From Pyrinomonadaceae bacterium (GTDB taxonomy: Bacteria; Acidobacteriota; Blastocatellia; Pyrinomonadales; Pyrinomonadaceae): a stretch of DNA of 8,242 nucleotides. Shown one piece after another: positions 1 through 4,984 of this stretch. A program made the position numbers and the translations under genes. Positions within the stretch are counted from its first letter, which is position 1; each line of letters starts with the position of its first letter. The stretch covers positions 1-8,242 of the forward strand of contig JACCRA010000549.1 in NCBI GenBank assembly GCA_013813825.1, given 5' to 3'. Under the pieces are notes generated by a model, which saw nothing but the letters and a program-made list of their open reading frames with translations, had not been told where the DNA came from and did no database searches.

Positions 1-161
1 TCCATCCTTCCGTCGTCGTAGAAAATGCGCGTCGCGGAGCCTTCGCCGAGTTCGGCCAAAAGCTGTTCGTAATCGTCCCACGAGACGTTGTCCAAACGCA
101 GCACGGCCCCTTCCGGCAAGCGTGTGACCACTTCATAAATACTCGGAGCAGAAACAAGCAT
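1..161 (-). CDS. Uma2/DUF820-family putative endonuclease, N-terminal part
   Basis: Only the first 53 codons are present; the gene runs off the left edge. The start is the ATG at 161-159, preceded by a near-perfect Shine-Dalgarno AAGGAGGT (minus strand, 168-175) six bases upstream, so the start is well supported. The protein begins MLVSAPSIYEVVTRLPEG and continues with the segment VSWDDYEQLLAELG (about residues 26-39) and then RIFYDDGRM. This is the usual N-terminal layout of Uma2 (DUF820) proteins, in which 'W..YE.LL..' is followed by a 'Y..GR.E' strand. The family has a PD-(D/E)XK nuclease-like fold and is often found in many copies per genome in cyanobacteria, Chloroflexi and some Acidobacteriota. 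Its cellular role is poorly defined. The catalytic residues would lie outside the window. It follows the anti-sigma gene on the same strand after a 143-base gap and probably has its own translation signal. Family assignment is fairly sure; function is unknown. Confidence 0.8.
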   Translation of the reverse strand, partial: MLVSAPSIYEVVTRLPEGAVLRLDNVSWDDYEQLLAELGEGSATRIFYDDGRM

Positions 162-167
162 TACTCA

Positions 168-175
168 ACCTCCTT
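168..175 (-). promoter_or_regulatory. Strong Shine-Dalgarno of the Uma2-family gene
   Basis: AAGGAGGT read on the minus strand, six bases from the ATG at 161. It fixes the start of the Uma2-family gene. A small GC hairpin (GCCGCC at 180-185, GGCGGC at 189-194, three-base loop) lies four bases further upstream. It has no U-tract in the minus direction, so it is not a convincing terminator for the anti-sigma gene. Confidence 0.85.
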
Positions 176-304
176 CATGGCCGCCACAGGCGGCAACGCA
201 AGCCACCGCGATCTTAGCACGAACCTGTAAGCAGACTGCGGGCTTCGACTCGGTCGGTGATAGCCACTTCACCGAGACTAAAAGCGCAACAGCGCCGCAT
301 CGGT

Positions 305-1087
305 TCAGAAACTGCGTTCGTGGACACTGACTTTCGAGAGTGAGAGGACGACGCGCATGGTCTGCGGGCGGCGGTCGTAAGCGGCGGGGACGAAGGCGGG
401 ATTGCGGCGCAAGGCGTCTTGCACTTCGTCGAGCATTTGCGGGTTGCGCGGCGGCGAGACGACGCCGGCGAGCGAGGCGCTGCCGTTGCTGAACACATCG
501 GCGACGATCACGGTGTCGTCGTCTTCCTCGCTGCCGCTCGAAGGAGTGCGGACGAGCGCCGCCAGAGCGCCGCCGGGGTTCAAACTCGGCGACTCCGAGC
601 CAAAGGGCGCGCGGCTCGTCGCCAGAGAGATCGGCCGTGTCACGTCGAATTCGCGTGGGCCGGCCGCCGGCACCACCGCCTCCTCGCGCGCGGCGGCGAG
701 GGCCAGAGCGCGCATCGCGCCGAACTGCGGGCGCAATGCACTGGTGACGCTGAAGAAGAGAAGCAGCGATGCGAAAGCCCCGACCGTGTAAGGCATCAGG
801 CGTGGGCGCACCCAGCGCGAAATCTGCTCGGTGAAGGAAGGAACCGGCTGATTGAGTCGGGCGGCGCGCTCGATCATCAGCGAGGCGCTAATGGCCGAGA
901 CCAGATCGGCGGGCGGCGCGGGGCGTTCTAGCACCGCGAGGCGACGCACCAGAGCGCGCGTCTCGCCGAGACGCAGGCGGCACACCGGGCAAGCGTCAAG
1001 GTGCGCTTCCAGCGCCGCGCGTGAGCCGTGCGTCAACTGGTCGTCCAGAAACGCCGACAGATTTTTTTGGGTCTCCTCACAGTTCAT
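305..1087 (-). CDS. Zinc-finger (zf-HC2) transmembrane anti-sigma factor
   Basis: This 260-residue protein probably holds the ECF sigma factor encoded just upstream at the inner membrane. The N-terminus carries the zinc-binding anti-sigma signature: Cys3, then His29-x3-Cys33-x2-Cys36 (HLDACPVC), typical of ZAS/zf-HC2 domains that bind sigma regions 2 and 4. A single hydrophobic helix spans about residues 99-118 (PYTVGAFASLLLFFSVTSAL). The remaining ~140 residues would be periplasmic. They begin with an Ala/Pro-rich stretch and an acidic patch (EEDDD, 187-191), followed by a folded-looking end (about 192-256). The order sigma then anti-sigma on one strand is classic, but here 418 bases separate them. 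The ATG at 1087-1085 has no Shine-Dalgarno. The bases in front of it are a TCAGAGG-type hairpin, so translation may be weak or structure-dependent. The family call is firm; the partner is inferred from position. Confidence 0.9.
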   Translation of the reverse strand: MNCEETQKNLSAFLDDQLTHGSRAALEAHLDACPVCRLRLGETRALVRRLAVLERPAPPADLVSAISASLMIERAARLNQPVPSFTEQISRWVRPRLMPYTVGAFASLLLFFSVTSALRPQFGAMRALALAAAREEAVVPAAGPREFDVTRPISLATSRAPFGSESPSLNPGGALAALVRTPSSGSEEDDDTVIVADVFSNGSASLAGVVSPPRNPQMLDEVQDALRRNPAFVPAAYDRRPQTMRVVLSLSKVSVHERSF

Positions 1088-1088
1088 A

Positions 1089-1140
1089 AGTCAAAGGTCA
1101 GAGGTGAGTAGAGAACAGTTCTACACTGAACCTCTGCTTT
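1089..1140. repeat. TCAGAGG heptad repeat forming an imperfect hairpin
   Basis: The segment opens with units of period seven: AGTCAAA (1089-1095), GGTCAGA (1096-1102), GGTGAGT (1103-1109). It folds back on itself imperfectly. AAAG (1093-1096) pairs with CTTT (1137-1140), CAGAGGT (1099-1105) with ACCTCTG (1130-1136), and GAAC (1113-1116) with GTTC (1118-1121), with small bulges between. It starts one base after the anti-sigma start codon, so in that gene's mRNA the whole hairpin replaces a normal ribosome binding site. The same heptad family recurs at 3547-3621. Confidence 0.7.
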
Positions 1141-1144
1141 CAAG

Positions 1145-1405
1145 CGAATGGCTGGCCTACCCCGGCTGCTCCCTCGTTGAAGGAAGCAACTCGTTGCGCT
1201 GCGCGCCGCTGATGGCGGGAGCGGATGCGCCGTCCGAGCCGGCGAGCAATTTTGACAAACGGGTGTTGCTGGCCGCGTTTTCAATCGTGCTCACCTGCCT
1301 GTCGGGCGTCTGTCCCGCAAGACGGCGACGGCAATTCACCTTCGTCGCCTCCTGACCCACTGGCACCGGGTTCGACGGGTGAAGCCGGGGTAGGGCAGCC
1401 ATTCG
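1145..1405. mobile_element. Candidate MITE-like element with inverted ends
   Basis: Arms at 1145-1167 and 1383-1405 are complementary at 22 of 23 bases; the left arm reads CGAATGGCTGGCCTACCCCG and onward. They bound a 261-base segment between the sigma and anti-sigma genes. I see no transposase and no convincing open frame inside: the reading frames that cross it have no family signature and continue past its ends. A clear target-site duplication is not visible. The long inverted ends, the small non-coding body and the position splitting an expected operon suit a non-autonomous mobile or dispersed repeat. A long-range stem in the sigma/anti-sigma transcript is the alternative. No second copy lies in this window. 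Confidence 0.45.
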
Positions 1406-1414
1406 ACTTCGACA

Positions 1415-1504
1415 TTTTTGATTTTTGATTTTTGATTTGCGATTGAATAACATAGAGACGATCTGTCTGAATCAATCAAAAATCAAAAATCGCAAATCAA
1501 AAAT
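1415..1504. repeat. TTTTTGA heptad inverted repeat after the sigma gene
   Basis: The left side is four tandem 7-mers: TTTTTGA three times (1415-1435), then TTTGCGA (1436-1442). The right side is their reverse complement in a different order: TCAAAAA twice (1476-1489), TCGCAAA (1490-1496), TCAAAAA (1497-1503). Aligning the GCG-containing units gives a perfect 17-bp inverted repeat, 1428-1444 with 1488-1504, around a 43-base loop. The right arm ends one base from the sigma stop codon (1508-1506). The stem is AT-rich, so it is not a standard intrinsic terminator, but it could stall polymerase or protect the 3' end of the sigma mRNA. Confidence 0.85.
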
Positions 1505-1505
1505 T

Positions 1506-2177
1506 TTACAAAGAACCTTCCAGCCTTTTTCTCAGTTCGAGACGGCCGCGGGAGAGCCGGGACTTGACGGTGCCAACGCTGATGTCGAGGGCGGCGGCGA
1601 CTTCCTCGTAGCTGAGTCCTTCCACGTCGCGCAGGACGATGGCTTCGCGGTAGGGACGCGCCAGAGAGCGTAAGGCGCTCATGATGGCGCGTTCGCGTTC
1701 GCGCGCTAGTGTTTGTTGCTCTGGACTCGGACCTCGTTCATCGGCGAGGCGCGAGCCGAGCGATAATTCATCCGCTCCGTCCAAGGGCGCGTCGAGCGAG
1801 ACGGTCACGTTGCGTCGCCGTCGTTTCCACCACCGCCAACGGTTGCGCGCCTGATTCACCGCGATGCGGTAGAGCCATGTGCGCAGGTCCGCGTCGCCGC
1901 GAAAATGACTGATGTGACGGAAGGCTTGCAGGAAAGTCTCCTGCGTCAGATCGCGTGCCTCCTCGGCATCTTCCGTCAGACGATAAAGCAGCGCGTAAAT
2001 TTCGGACGTGTGGTCGTTGACAAGATGCTCGAAGGCCGCGGCATCGTGCGCTCTGAGTCTGTCAATGAACTGAACTTCGGCGGACGGGCGGGCGTCAAGC
2101 GTCGTCGCCGGCGATGCGGCGGCGGCGCGTTCTAGTTCGGCCTGCCCGTGGAGGGCGATTGGCTCCCCGAAACTCAC
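1506..2177 (-). CDS. ECF (sigma-70 family) RNA polymerase sigma factor
   Basis: This 223-residue protein would direct RNA polymerase to stress or envelope promoters. Region 2 covers about residues 47-118 and includes DLTQETFLQAFRHI (76-89), followed by FRGDADLRTWLYRIAVNQARN. That second stretch is the -10 melting and recognition part, ending in a very basic run at 113-122. Region 4 covers about 163-217, with LARPYREAIVLRDVEGLSYEEVA leading into the helix-turn-helix DISVGTVKSRLSRGR (198-212). There is no region 1 or 3, as expected for ECF sigmas. The ~35-residue N-terminal extension looks unstructured. The start is GTG at 2177-2175, supported by GGAGGA five bases upstream. The downstream zinc-finger protein is its likely anti-sigma factor. 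A GGAAC/GTCTA-type promoter 50-80 bases upstream suggests that it drives its own gene. The subgroup cannot be assigned by eye. Confidence 0.95.
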   Translation of the reverse strand: MSFGEPIALHGQAELERAAAASPATTLDARPSAEVQFIDRLRAHDAAAFEHLVNDHTSEIYALLYRLTEDAEEARDLTQETFLQAFRHISHFRGDADLRTWLYRIAVNQARNRWRWWKRRRRNVTVSLDAPLDGADELSLGSRLADERGPSPEQQTLARERERAIMSALRSLARPYREAIVLRDVEGLSYEEVAAALDISVGTVKSRLSRGRLELRKRLEGSL

Positions 2178-2182
2178 AAACG

Positions 2183-2188
2183 TCCTCC
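2183..2188 (-). promoter_or_regulatory. Shine-Dalgarno fixing a GTG start for the sigma gene
   Basis: GGAGGA on the minus strand, with five bases between it and the GTG at 2177. No better ATG with a ribosome site lies nearby in frame, so the GTG is preferred. Confidence 0.8.
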
Positions 2189-2227
2189 GGCGGCGGTTGG
2201 CGTTTCACCGCTCCAATCACGCATACA

Positions 2228-2258
2228 CATAGACACCACTAAGTTGAGCCTTGTTCCC
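2228..2258 (-). promoter_or_regulatory. Putative ECF (sigma-E-type) autoregulatory promoter
   Basis: On the minus strand, GGGAACAA (2258-2251) resembles the GGAAC -35 element of ECF sigma promoters. It is followed after 17-18 bases by TGTCTAT (2235-2229), which resembles their GTC/TCTGA-type -10 element. Predicted transcription would begin near 2222, giving a leader of about 45 bases to the GTG at 2177. Many ECF operons are autoregulated, so a match exactly here is meaningful. The consensus is short, however, and the spacing is at the long end. Confidence 0.5.
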
Positions 2259-2296
2259 GAAATTTTCCGCGGCTGTCGCGCCGTCGTCGGGCAATC

Positions 2297-2320
2297 CTGC
2301 ACGGTGCAGCGAAACGCTGC
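2297..2320. promoter_or_regulatory. Two overlapping palindromes, possible operator
   Basis: CTGCAC-G-GTGCAG (2297-2309) is a perfect 6-bp inverted repeat around one base. GCAGCG-AAA-CGCTGC (2306-2320) is a second perfect 6-bp repeat. They share GCAG (2306-2309), so as RNA hairpins they would exclude each other, and as DNA they could form a double operator. They lie 39 bases upstream of the -35 of the sigma promoter. No regulator is identified. Confidence 0.4.
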
Positions 2321-2499
2321 CAAAAGCGAACTGTCAGGGCATGGCAAATACCGCCAAGATTGAGTTTTGCAGCCCGGAAGGCGACTCGCGGAAGCCAGCC
2401 GCGTGGCGCTCAACGAAGCGGCATCCGGCGCGGCGGTCGCTTGCGGGCGCGAGCCTAACACGCGCTGTCGGAAGGGTCAAACAAGTCCTGGACGCTTGC

Positions 2500-2528
2500 T
2501 TGACAACGTCTAAATGCGCTCGTTAGAG
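2500..2528 (+). promoter_or_regulatory. Probable housekeeping promoter of the YfgM-like gene
   Basis: TTGACA (2500-2505), a perfect -35 box, is followed after 17 bases by TTAGAG (2523-2528), a weak -10 box. Transcription would start near 2535 and give a leader of about 220 bases that contains the CAGCTAT heptad inverted repeat. The perfect -35 and ideal spacing support it; the poor -10 limits confidence. Confidence 0.5.
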
Positions 2529-2543
2529 TGGCTTGTTTTTAAT

Positions 2544-2690
2544 GAGCGTTCAGCTATCAGCTATCAGCGATCAGCTAAAACAAAATAAGCGTGGGCCTTT
2601 CGCTGAGTTGAACAAGGCACGCCATTTTTAAAGACCAACGCGGCGCATGACTGGCCGCACCGCTGAATACTGAGAGCTGAACTCTTACTG
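2544..2690. repeat. CAGCTAT heptad inverted repeat in the YfgM-like leader
   Basis: The left side is a run of 7-mers: GAGCGTT, CAGCTAT twice, CAGCGAT, CAGCTAA (2544-2578). The right side is a degenerate reverse-complement run: CTGAATA, CTGAGAG, CTGAACT (2664-2684). The segments 2548-2568 and 2662-2682 are complementary at 17 of 21 bases. The loop contains a second small hairpin, GCGTG..CCTT with AAGG.CACGC (about 2590-2625). Both outer flanks carry TTTTT (2536-2540 and 2691-2695). The layout matches the other heptad elements in the window, with a different unit sequence. Confidence 0.7.
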
Positions 2691-2753
2691 TTTTTATCAT
2701 CATCTCTCGTCCCGGAACGCGCACACCTGTGCGATGTTGAAAGAGAAATTAAA

Positions 2754-3560
2754 GTGGCTCGAGTTAACAAAAAACGCGCTCGCGAACTGCAGCACGATGT
2801 CTTTCGTGATAAGACGCTGAGCGCCTTCGATAAACTCGGCGACCGACTCGCCGGCAGAGGGCGAACCATCATCTCTATCATCGGCGGGCTTGTCCTGCTC
2901 GCCGCGCTCGCCGGCGGTTATTCGTGGTGGCGTAATCGCAAGACAGAAGAAGCCAGCGCGGCTCTCGGCCGCGCCATCGACATTGCCGCCACGCCCGTTT
3001 CTTCCGCCGCTCCGCTGCCCGGCGCGGCAACGACGCCCTCGTTCACTTCCGAGCAAGAGCGAGCGCAACGCGCCGTCGATGAATTCCAGAAAGTCGAAGC
3101 CAAGTATGGCGATCCGTTTCGCGCGCAGGCTCATTATTTCCGCGCGACCAACTTGTTGACGCTGGATCGGGCGCGTGGCATCAGCGAGTTGGAAGCCGTC
3201 GGCAAGAGCGGCGTGGAGAGCGTCGCTCGTTGGGGTCAGTTCGCGCTCGCGCAGGCTAAAGAAGCCGAAGGCCAGTATGACGCCGCCGCCGCCCTTTACA
3301 CCGAACTGGCGAGGGACACCGCCACCGCCATCCCCATCGAAACTTTGAATTTGCGTCTGGCCTCGGTTTACGAGAAGCAGGGGAAGAAGGCGGAGGCCGC
3401 CGATCTGCTTTTCCGCCTCGTCGAGACCGCGCGTAAGGCCACCGACAAAGACAACAAACCCGCCCCGCAATCCGCCGCTGCCGGCGACGCTGCCCAAAAA
3501 CTTCTCCGCCTCGATCCCGCACGCCACTCGCAGCTCCCGCCCGAACCGGTCAGAGAATAA
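2754..3560 (+). CDS. YfgM-like membrane-anchored tetratricopeptide protein
   Basis: This 268-residue protein has a basic cytoplasmic start, one membrane helix at about 38-57 (TIISIIGGLVLLAALAGGYS) ending in WWR, and a soluble helical domain. The arrangement 'short N-terminus, helix, WW, helical repeats' fits the TPR_21/YfgM family. In E. coli, YfgM associates with the SecYEG translocon and periplasmic chaperones. TPR-like helix pairs can be seen at about 101-140 (ERAQRAVDEFQKVEAKYGDP), 157-188 (WGQFALAQAKEAEGQYDAAA) and 196-228 (LASVYEKQGKKAEAADLLF). A Ser/Pro/Ala linker occupies about 79-98. The start is GTG at 2754, with only a weak AAAGAGA upstream; an ATG at 2734 is in another frame. The final residues (PVRE) are encoded by bases that match the heptad element which follows. 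The usual neighbour bamB is absent. The fold call is good; the exact role is inferred. Confidence 0.75.
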   Translation: MARVNKKRARELQHDVFRDKTLSAFDKLGDRLAGRGRTIISIIGGLVLLAALAGGYSWWRNRKTEEASAALGRAIDIAATPVSSAAPLPGAATTPSFTSEQERAQRAVDEFQKVEAKYGDPFRAQAHYFRATNLLTLDRARGISELEAVGKSGVESVARWGQFALAQAKEAEGQYDAAAALYTELARDTATAIPIETLNLRLASVYEKQGKKAEAADLLFRLVETARKATDKDNKPAPQSAAAGDAAQKLLRLDPARHSQLPPEPVRE

Positions 3561-3621
3561 ACAAGAGAAGTCAGAGGTCAGAAGTCAGAAAAGCAGGGTG
3601 TTTTCTACTGGCCTCTGACCG
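3547..3621. repeat. TCAGAGG heptad repeat hairpin between two genes
   Basis: Three tandem 7-mers, GAAGTCA, GAGGTCA and GAAGTCA (3567-3587), lie between the YfgM-like and YdjM-like genes. An inverted copy, CTCTGACCG (3613-3621), pairs perfectly with CGGTCAGAG (3547-3555), which is inside the last codons of the upstream gene. It can alternatively pair with GTCAGAGG (3570-3577). The element therefore spans from the C-terminal codons of one gene to ten bases before the ATG of the next. It belongs to the same family as 1089-1140. Confidence 0.8.
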
Positions 3622-3630
3622 CTTAATCTT

Positions 3631-4788
3631 ATGGACAATTTGACGCACAGTCTGCTCGGGCTGGTCGGCGCGAAGGCGGGGCTGGAGCGTTTGTCGCCGG
3701 GCGCGACGGCGATGTGCGTGCTGGCCGCCAACGCTCCGGACGCGGACGTGACCGCCATGTTCGGCGGATATTGGTTCTATCTTAAACACCATCGCGGGAT
3801 CACTCATTCGCTCATCGGGACGCTGAGCCTCGCCGTGTTGGTCCCCTTGTTGTTTTGGGTGGGTGATCGCGTGCTTGCGCGGTGGCGCGGGAGAGAGCCG
3901 CAGGTGAGATTGAAAGGATTGCTGCTGGCGTCGGCGTTGATGAGCGCGTCGCATCCCGTGCTTGACTGGACCAATAACTACGGCGTACGGCCGTGGCTGC
4001 CGTGGGACGGGAGTTGGTACTACGGCGATCTAGTGTTCATCGTCGATCCGTGGCTGTGGCTGGCGCTCGGCGGCGCGGCGTTTTTGTTGACGGCGCGGCG
4101 GGGTTGGCGCGCAGGCGCGTGGGCGGCGCTCGGCCTCATTCTGACGCTGGCGATGCTGTTGCTGCCACGGAGCTCGGGGCTGCCGTTTCCCATTGTCGCG
4201 CAAATCGTCTGGCTCGCCGGACTCGTCGGATTGTTCTTCGCGTGGCGGCGCAATGTCGCGGCGCGCTTCGGCCCGAAGTTGGCGGCAGCCGCGTTGGCTT
4301 TCGTCGTCGTTTACTGGAGCGCGCTCGCGCTCTTGCACGCTCGCGCTCTGACGCACGCGAACGTGGTCGCAAGGTCCGGCGCTCAACAATCCGGCGAGAC
4401 GCTGCTGCGCGTGGCTGCGCTACCACTGCCCGTGATGCCGTTGCGGTGGCGCATCGTCGCGGAAACGGAGCAGAGCTTTTACCGCTTTGACATTTCCGCG
4501 CTCGGCGCGCCGAACCATGCCGGCGAAAGTTGGCAGCGGGCGGAGAAATTCCCGAAGCCGCGCGGGGCGGACGCGGCGCGAGCGGCGCGGGCGTCGGAAG
4601 ATGCGCGGGCGCAAATCTTCCTTGGCTTTTCGCGCTTTCCGGCCGCGCGCGTCGAAACCAACTGCCCCGGCCTCTCACTGGTCCAATTCGCCGATTTGCG
4701 CTTCACCGAGCCGGGGCCGGCACGCGGCGACGGTGGCGGCGGCTTCCGCGTCGAGGTCGCCGTCCCTCATCAGCAACCGGTCCCCTAA
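3631..4788 (+). CDS. YdjM/DUF457-family membrane-bound metal-dependent hydrolase
   Basis: This 385-residue integral membrane protein is related to E. coli YdjM (LexA-regulated, PF04307). The diagnostic motifs are all present in order: MDNLTHSLLG with His6; ANAPDAD (33-39) with Asp37 and Asp39; HHRGITHS (53-60) with His53, His54 and His59; and SHPVLDWTNNYG (107-118) with His108 and Asp112. These are the presumed metal ligands. Membrane segments lie at about 61-77, 92-104, 134-153, 162-179, 186-204 and 217-235. The last ~145 residues form a soluble tail ending in GFRVEVAVP, making the protein about twice the length of E. coli YdjM; longer forms of this kind occur elsewhere in the family. The substrate is unknown. 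The ATG at 3631 follows the heptad hairpin and has no Shine-Dalgarno. The gene is probably co-transcribed with the YfgM-like gene 70 bases upstream. Confidence 0.88.
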   Translation: MDNLTHSLLGLVGAKAGLERLSPGATAMCVLAANAPDADVTAMFGGYWFYLKHHRGITHSLIGTLSLAVLVPLLFWVGDRVLARWRGREPQVRLKGLLLASALMSASHPVLDWTNNYGVRPWLPWDGSWYYGDLVFIVDPWLWLALGGAAFLLTARRGWRAGAWAALGLILTLAMLLLPRSSGLPFPIVAQIVWLAGLVGLFFAWRRNVAARFGPKLAAAALAFVVVYWSALALLHARALTHANVVARSGAQQSGETLLRVAALPLPVMPLRWRIVAETEQSFYRFDISALGAPNHAGESWQRAEKFPKPRGADAARAARASEDARAQIFLGFSRFPAARVETNCPGLSLVQFADLRFTEPGPARGDGGGGFRVEVAVPHQQPVP

Positions 4789-4820
4789 GAAGATGACCTT
4801 GCCGGTTGCCAGCCCCCGGC

Positions 4821-4872
4821 GTCTTAGCGCAAGAAAGACATTTCACAGCAAGGCGCAAAGAACACGAGTCGA
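4821..4872. repeat. Possible fourth intergenic repeat (GCGCAAAG type)
   Basis: The stretch is A-rich and has loosely periodic units around AGCGCAAGAAAG and AGGCGCAAAGAACACG. CTTAGCGC (4823-4830) and GCGCAAAG (4853-4860) are complementary at 7 of 8 bases. It resembles the other gene-border repeats in size and position but is more degenerate. The remaining 4789-4984 interval shows only the HK promoter and a short AACTG-CATA-CAGTT hairpin around 4878-4891. Confidence 0.35.
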
Positions 4873-4925
4873 ATTCAACTGCATACAGTTATCAGCGACA
4901 CAATGCGCGATCCGGCGGTGTGGGT

Positions 4926-4931
4926 TATAAT
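4926..4931 (+). promoter_or_regulatory. TATAAT -10 box of the hybrid kinase gene
   Basis: This is a perfect TATAAT in a GGGTTATAATTG context, 53 bases before the ATG at 4985. No good -35 lies 16-18 bases upstream. The nearest TTGACA-like hexamer, GCGACA (4895-4900), is too far away at 25 bases. An activator or an alternative sigma factor may be needed. A transcript starting near 4938 excludes any coding start at 4931. Confidence 0.55.
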
Positions 4932-4984
4932 TGCGCGCCGTTCCTTCCCCCATTCCTAAAAATCCAGTGCTTCGAGAGGCGTTT

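Larger units (their letters stand above)
2178..2753. other. Divergent intergenic control region, 576 bases
   Basis: This region separates the leftward sigma gene from the rightward YfgM-like gene. It holds a sigma-E-like promoter facing left, two overlapping palindromes (2297-2320), a probable sigma-70 promoter facing right (2500-2528) and a CAGCTAT heptad inverted repeat. Frames open across 2174-2526 have no family signature and no ribosome site. I see no gene in the GC-rich stretch 2321-2499 and cannot explain its content. Confidence 0.6.

Noticed and set aside
852..1453. Small frames on both strands in the sigma/anti-sigma gap, including one with a hydrophobic stretch
   Set aside because: They cross the inverted ends of the candidate element and the heptad repeats, and have no ribosome site or recognisable domain.
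1415..1503. CRISPR-like direct repeats
   Set aside because: Units are only seven bases, contiguous and without unique spacers, and no cas genes are present.
2174..2461. Minus-strand frame whose stop overlaps the sigma GTG start
   Set aside because: The overlap looks operon-like, but the protein has no family signature, no ribosome site supports it, and it runs across the predicted sigma promoter and the palindromes.
2700..3527. Open frame of 275 codons on the minus strand opposite the YfgM-like gene
   Set aside because: It is Gly/Arg-rich, low in recognisable motifs and wholly antisense to a gene with a clear membrane helix and TPR pattern.
3993..4790. Several Arg/Ala-rich frames overlapping the YdjM-like gene
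   Set aside because: These are shadows of a gene whose metal-binding motifs and membrane segments are all in the +1 frame starting at 3631.
4804..4822. GCCGG/CCGGC pairing after the YdjM-like stop as a terminator
   Set aside because: Only about five base pairs, with no following U-tract.
4931..4984. Earlier in-frame TTG start for the kinase, adding 18 residues
   Set aside because: The TTG overlaps the TATAAT box and would lie at or before the transcription start; the ATG at 4985 has a reasonable Shine-Dalgarno.
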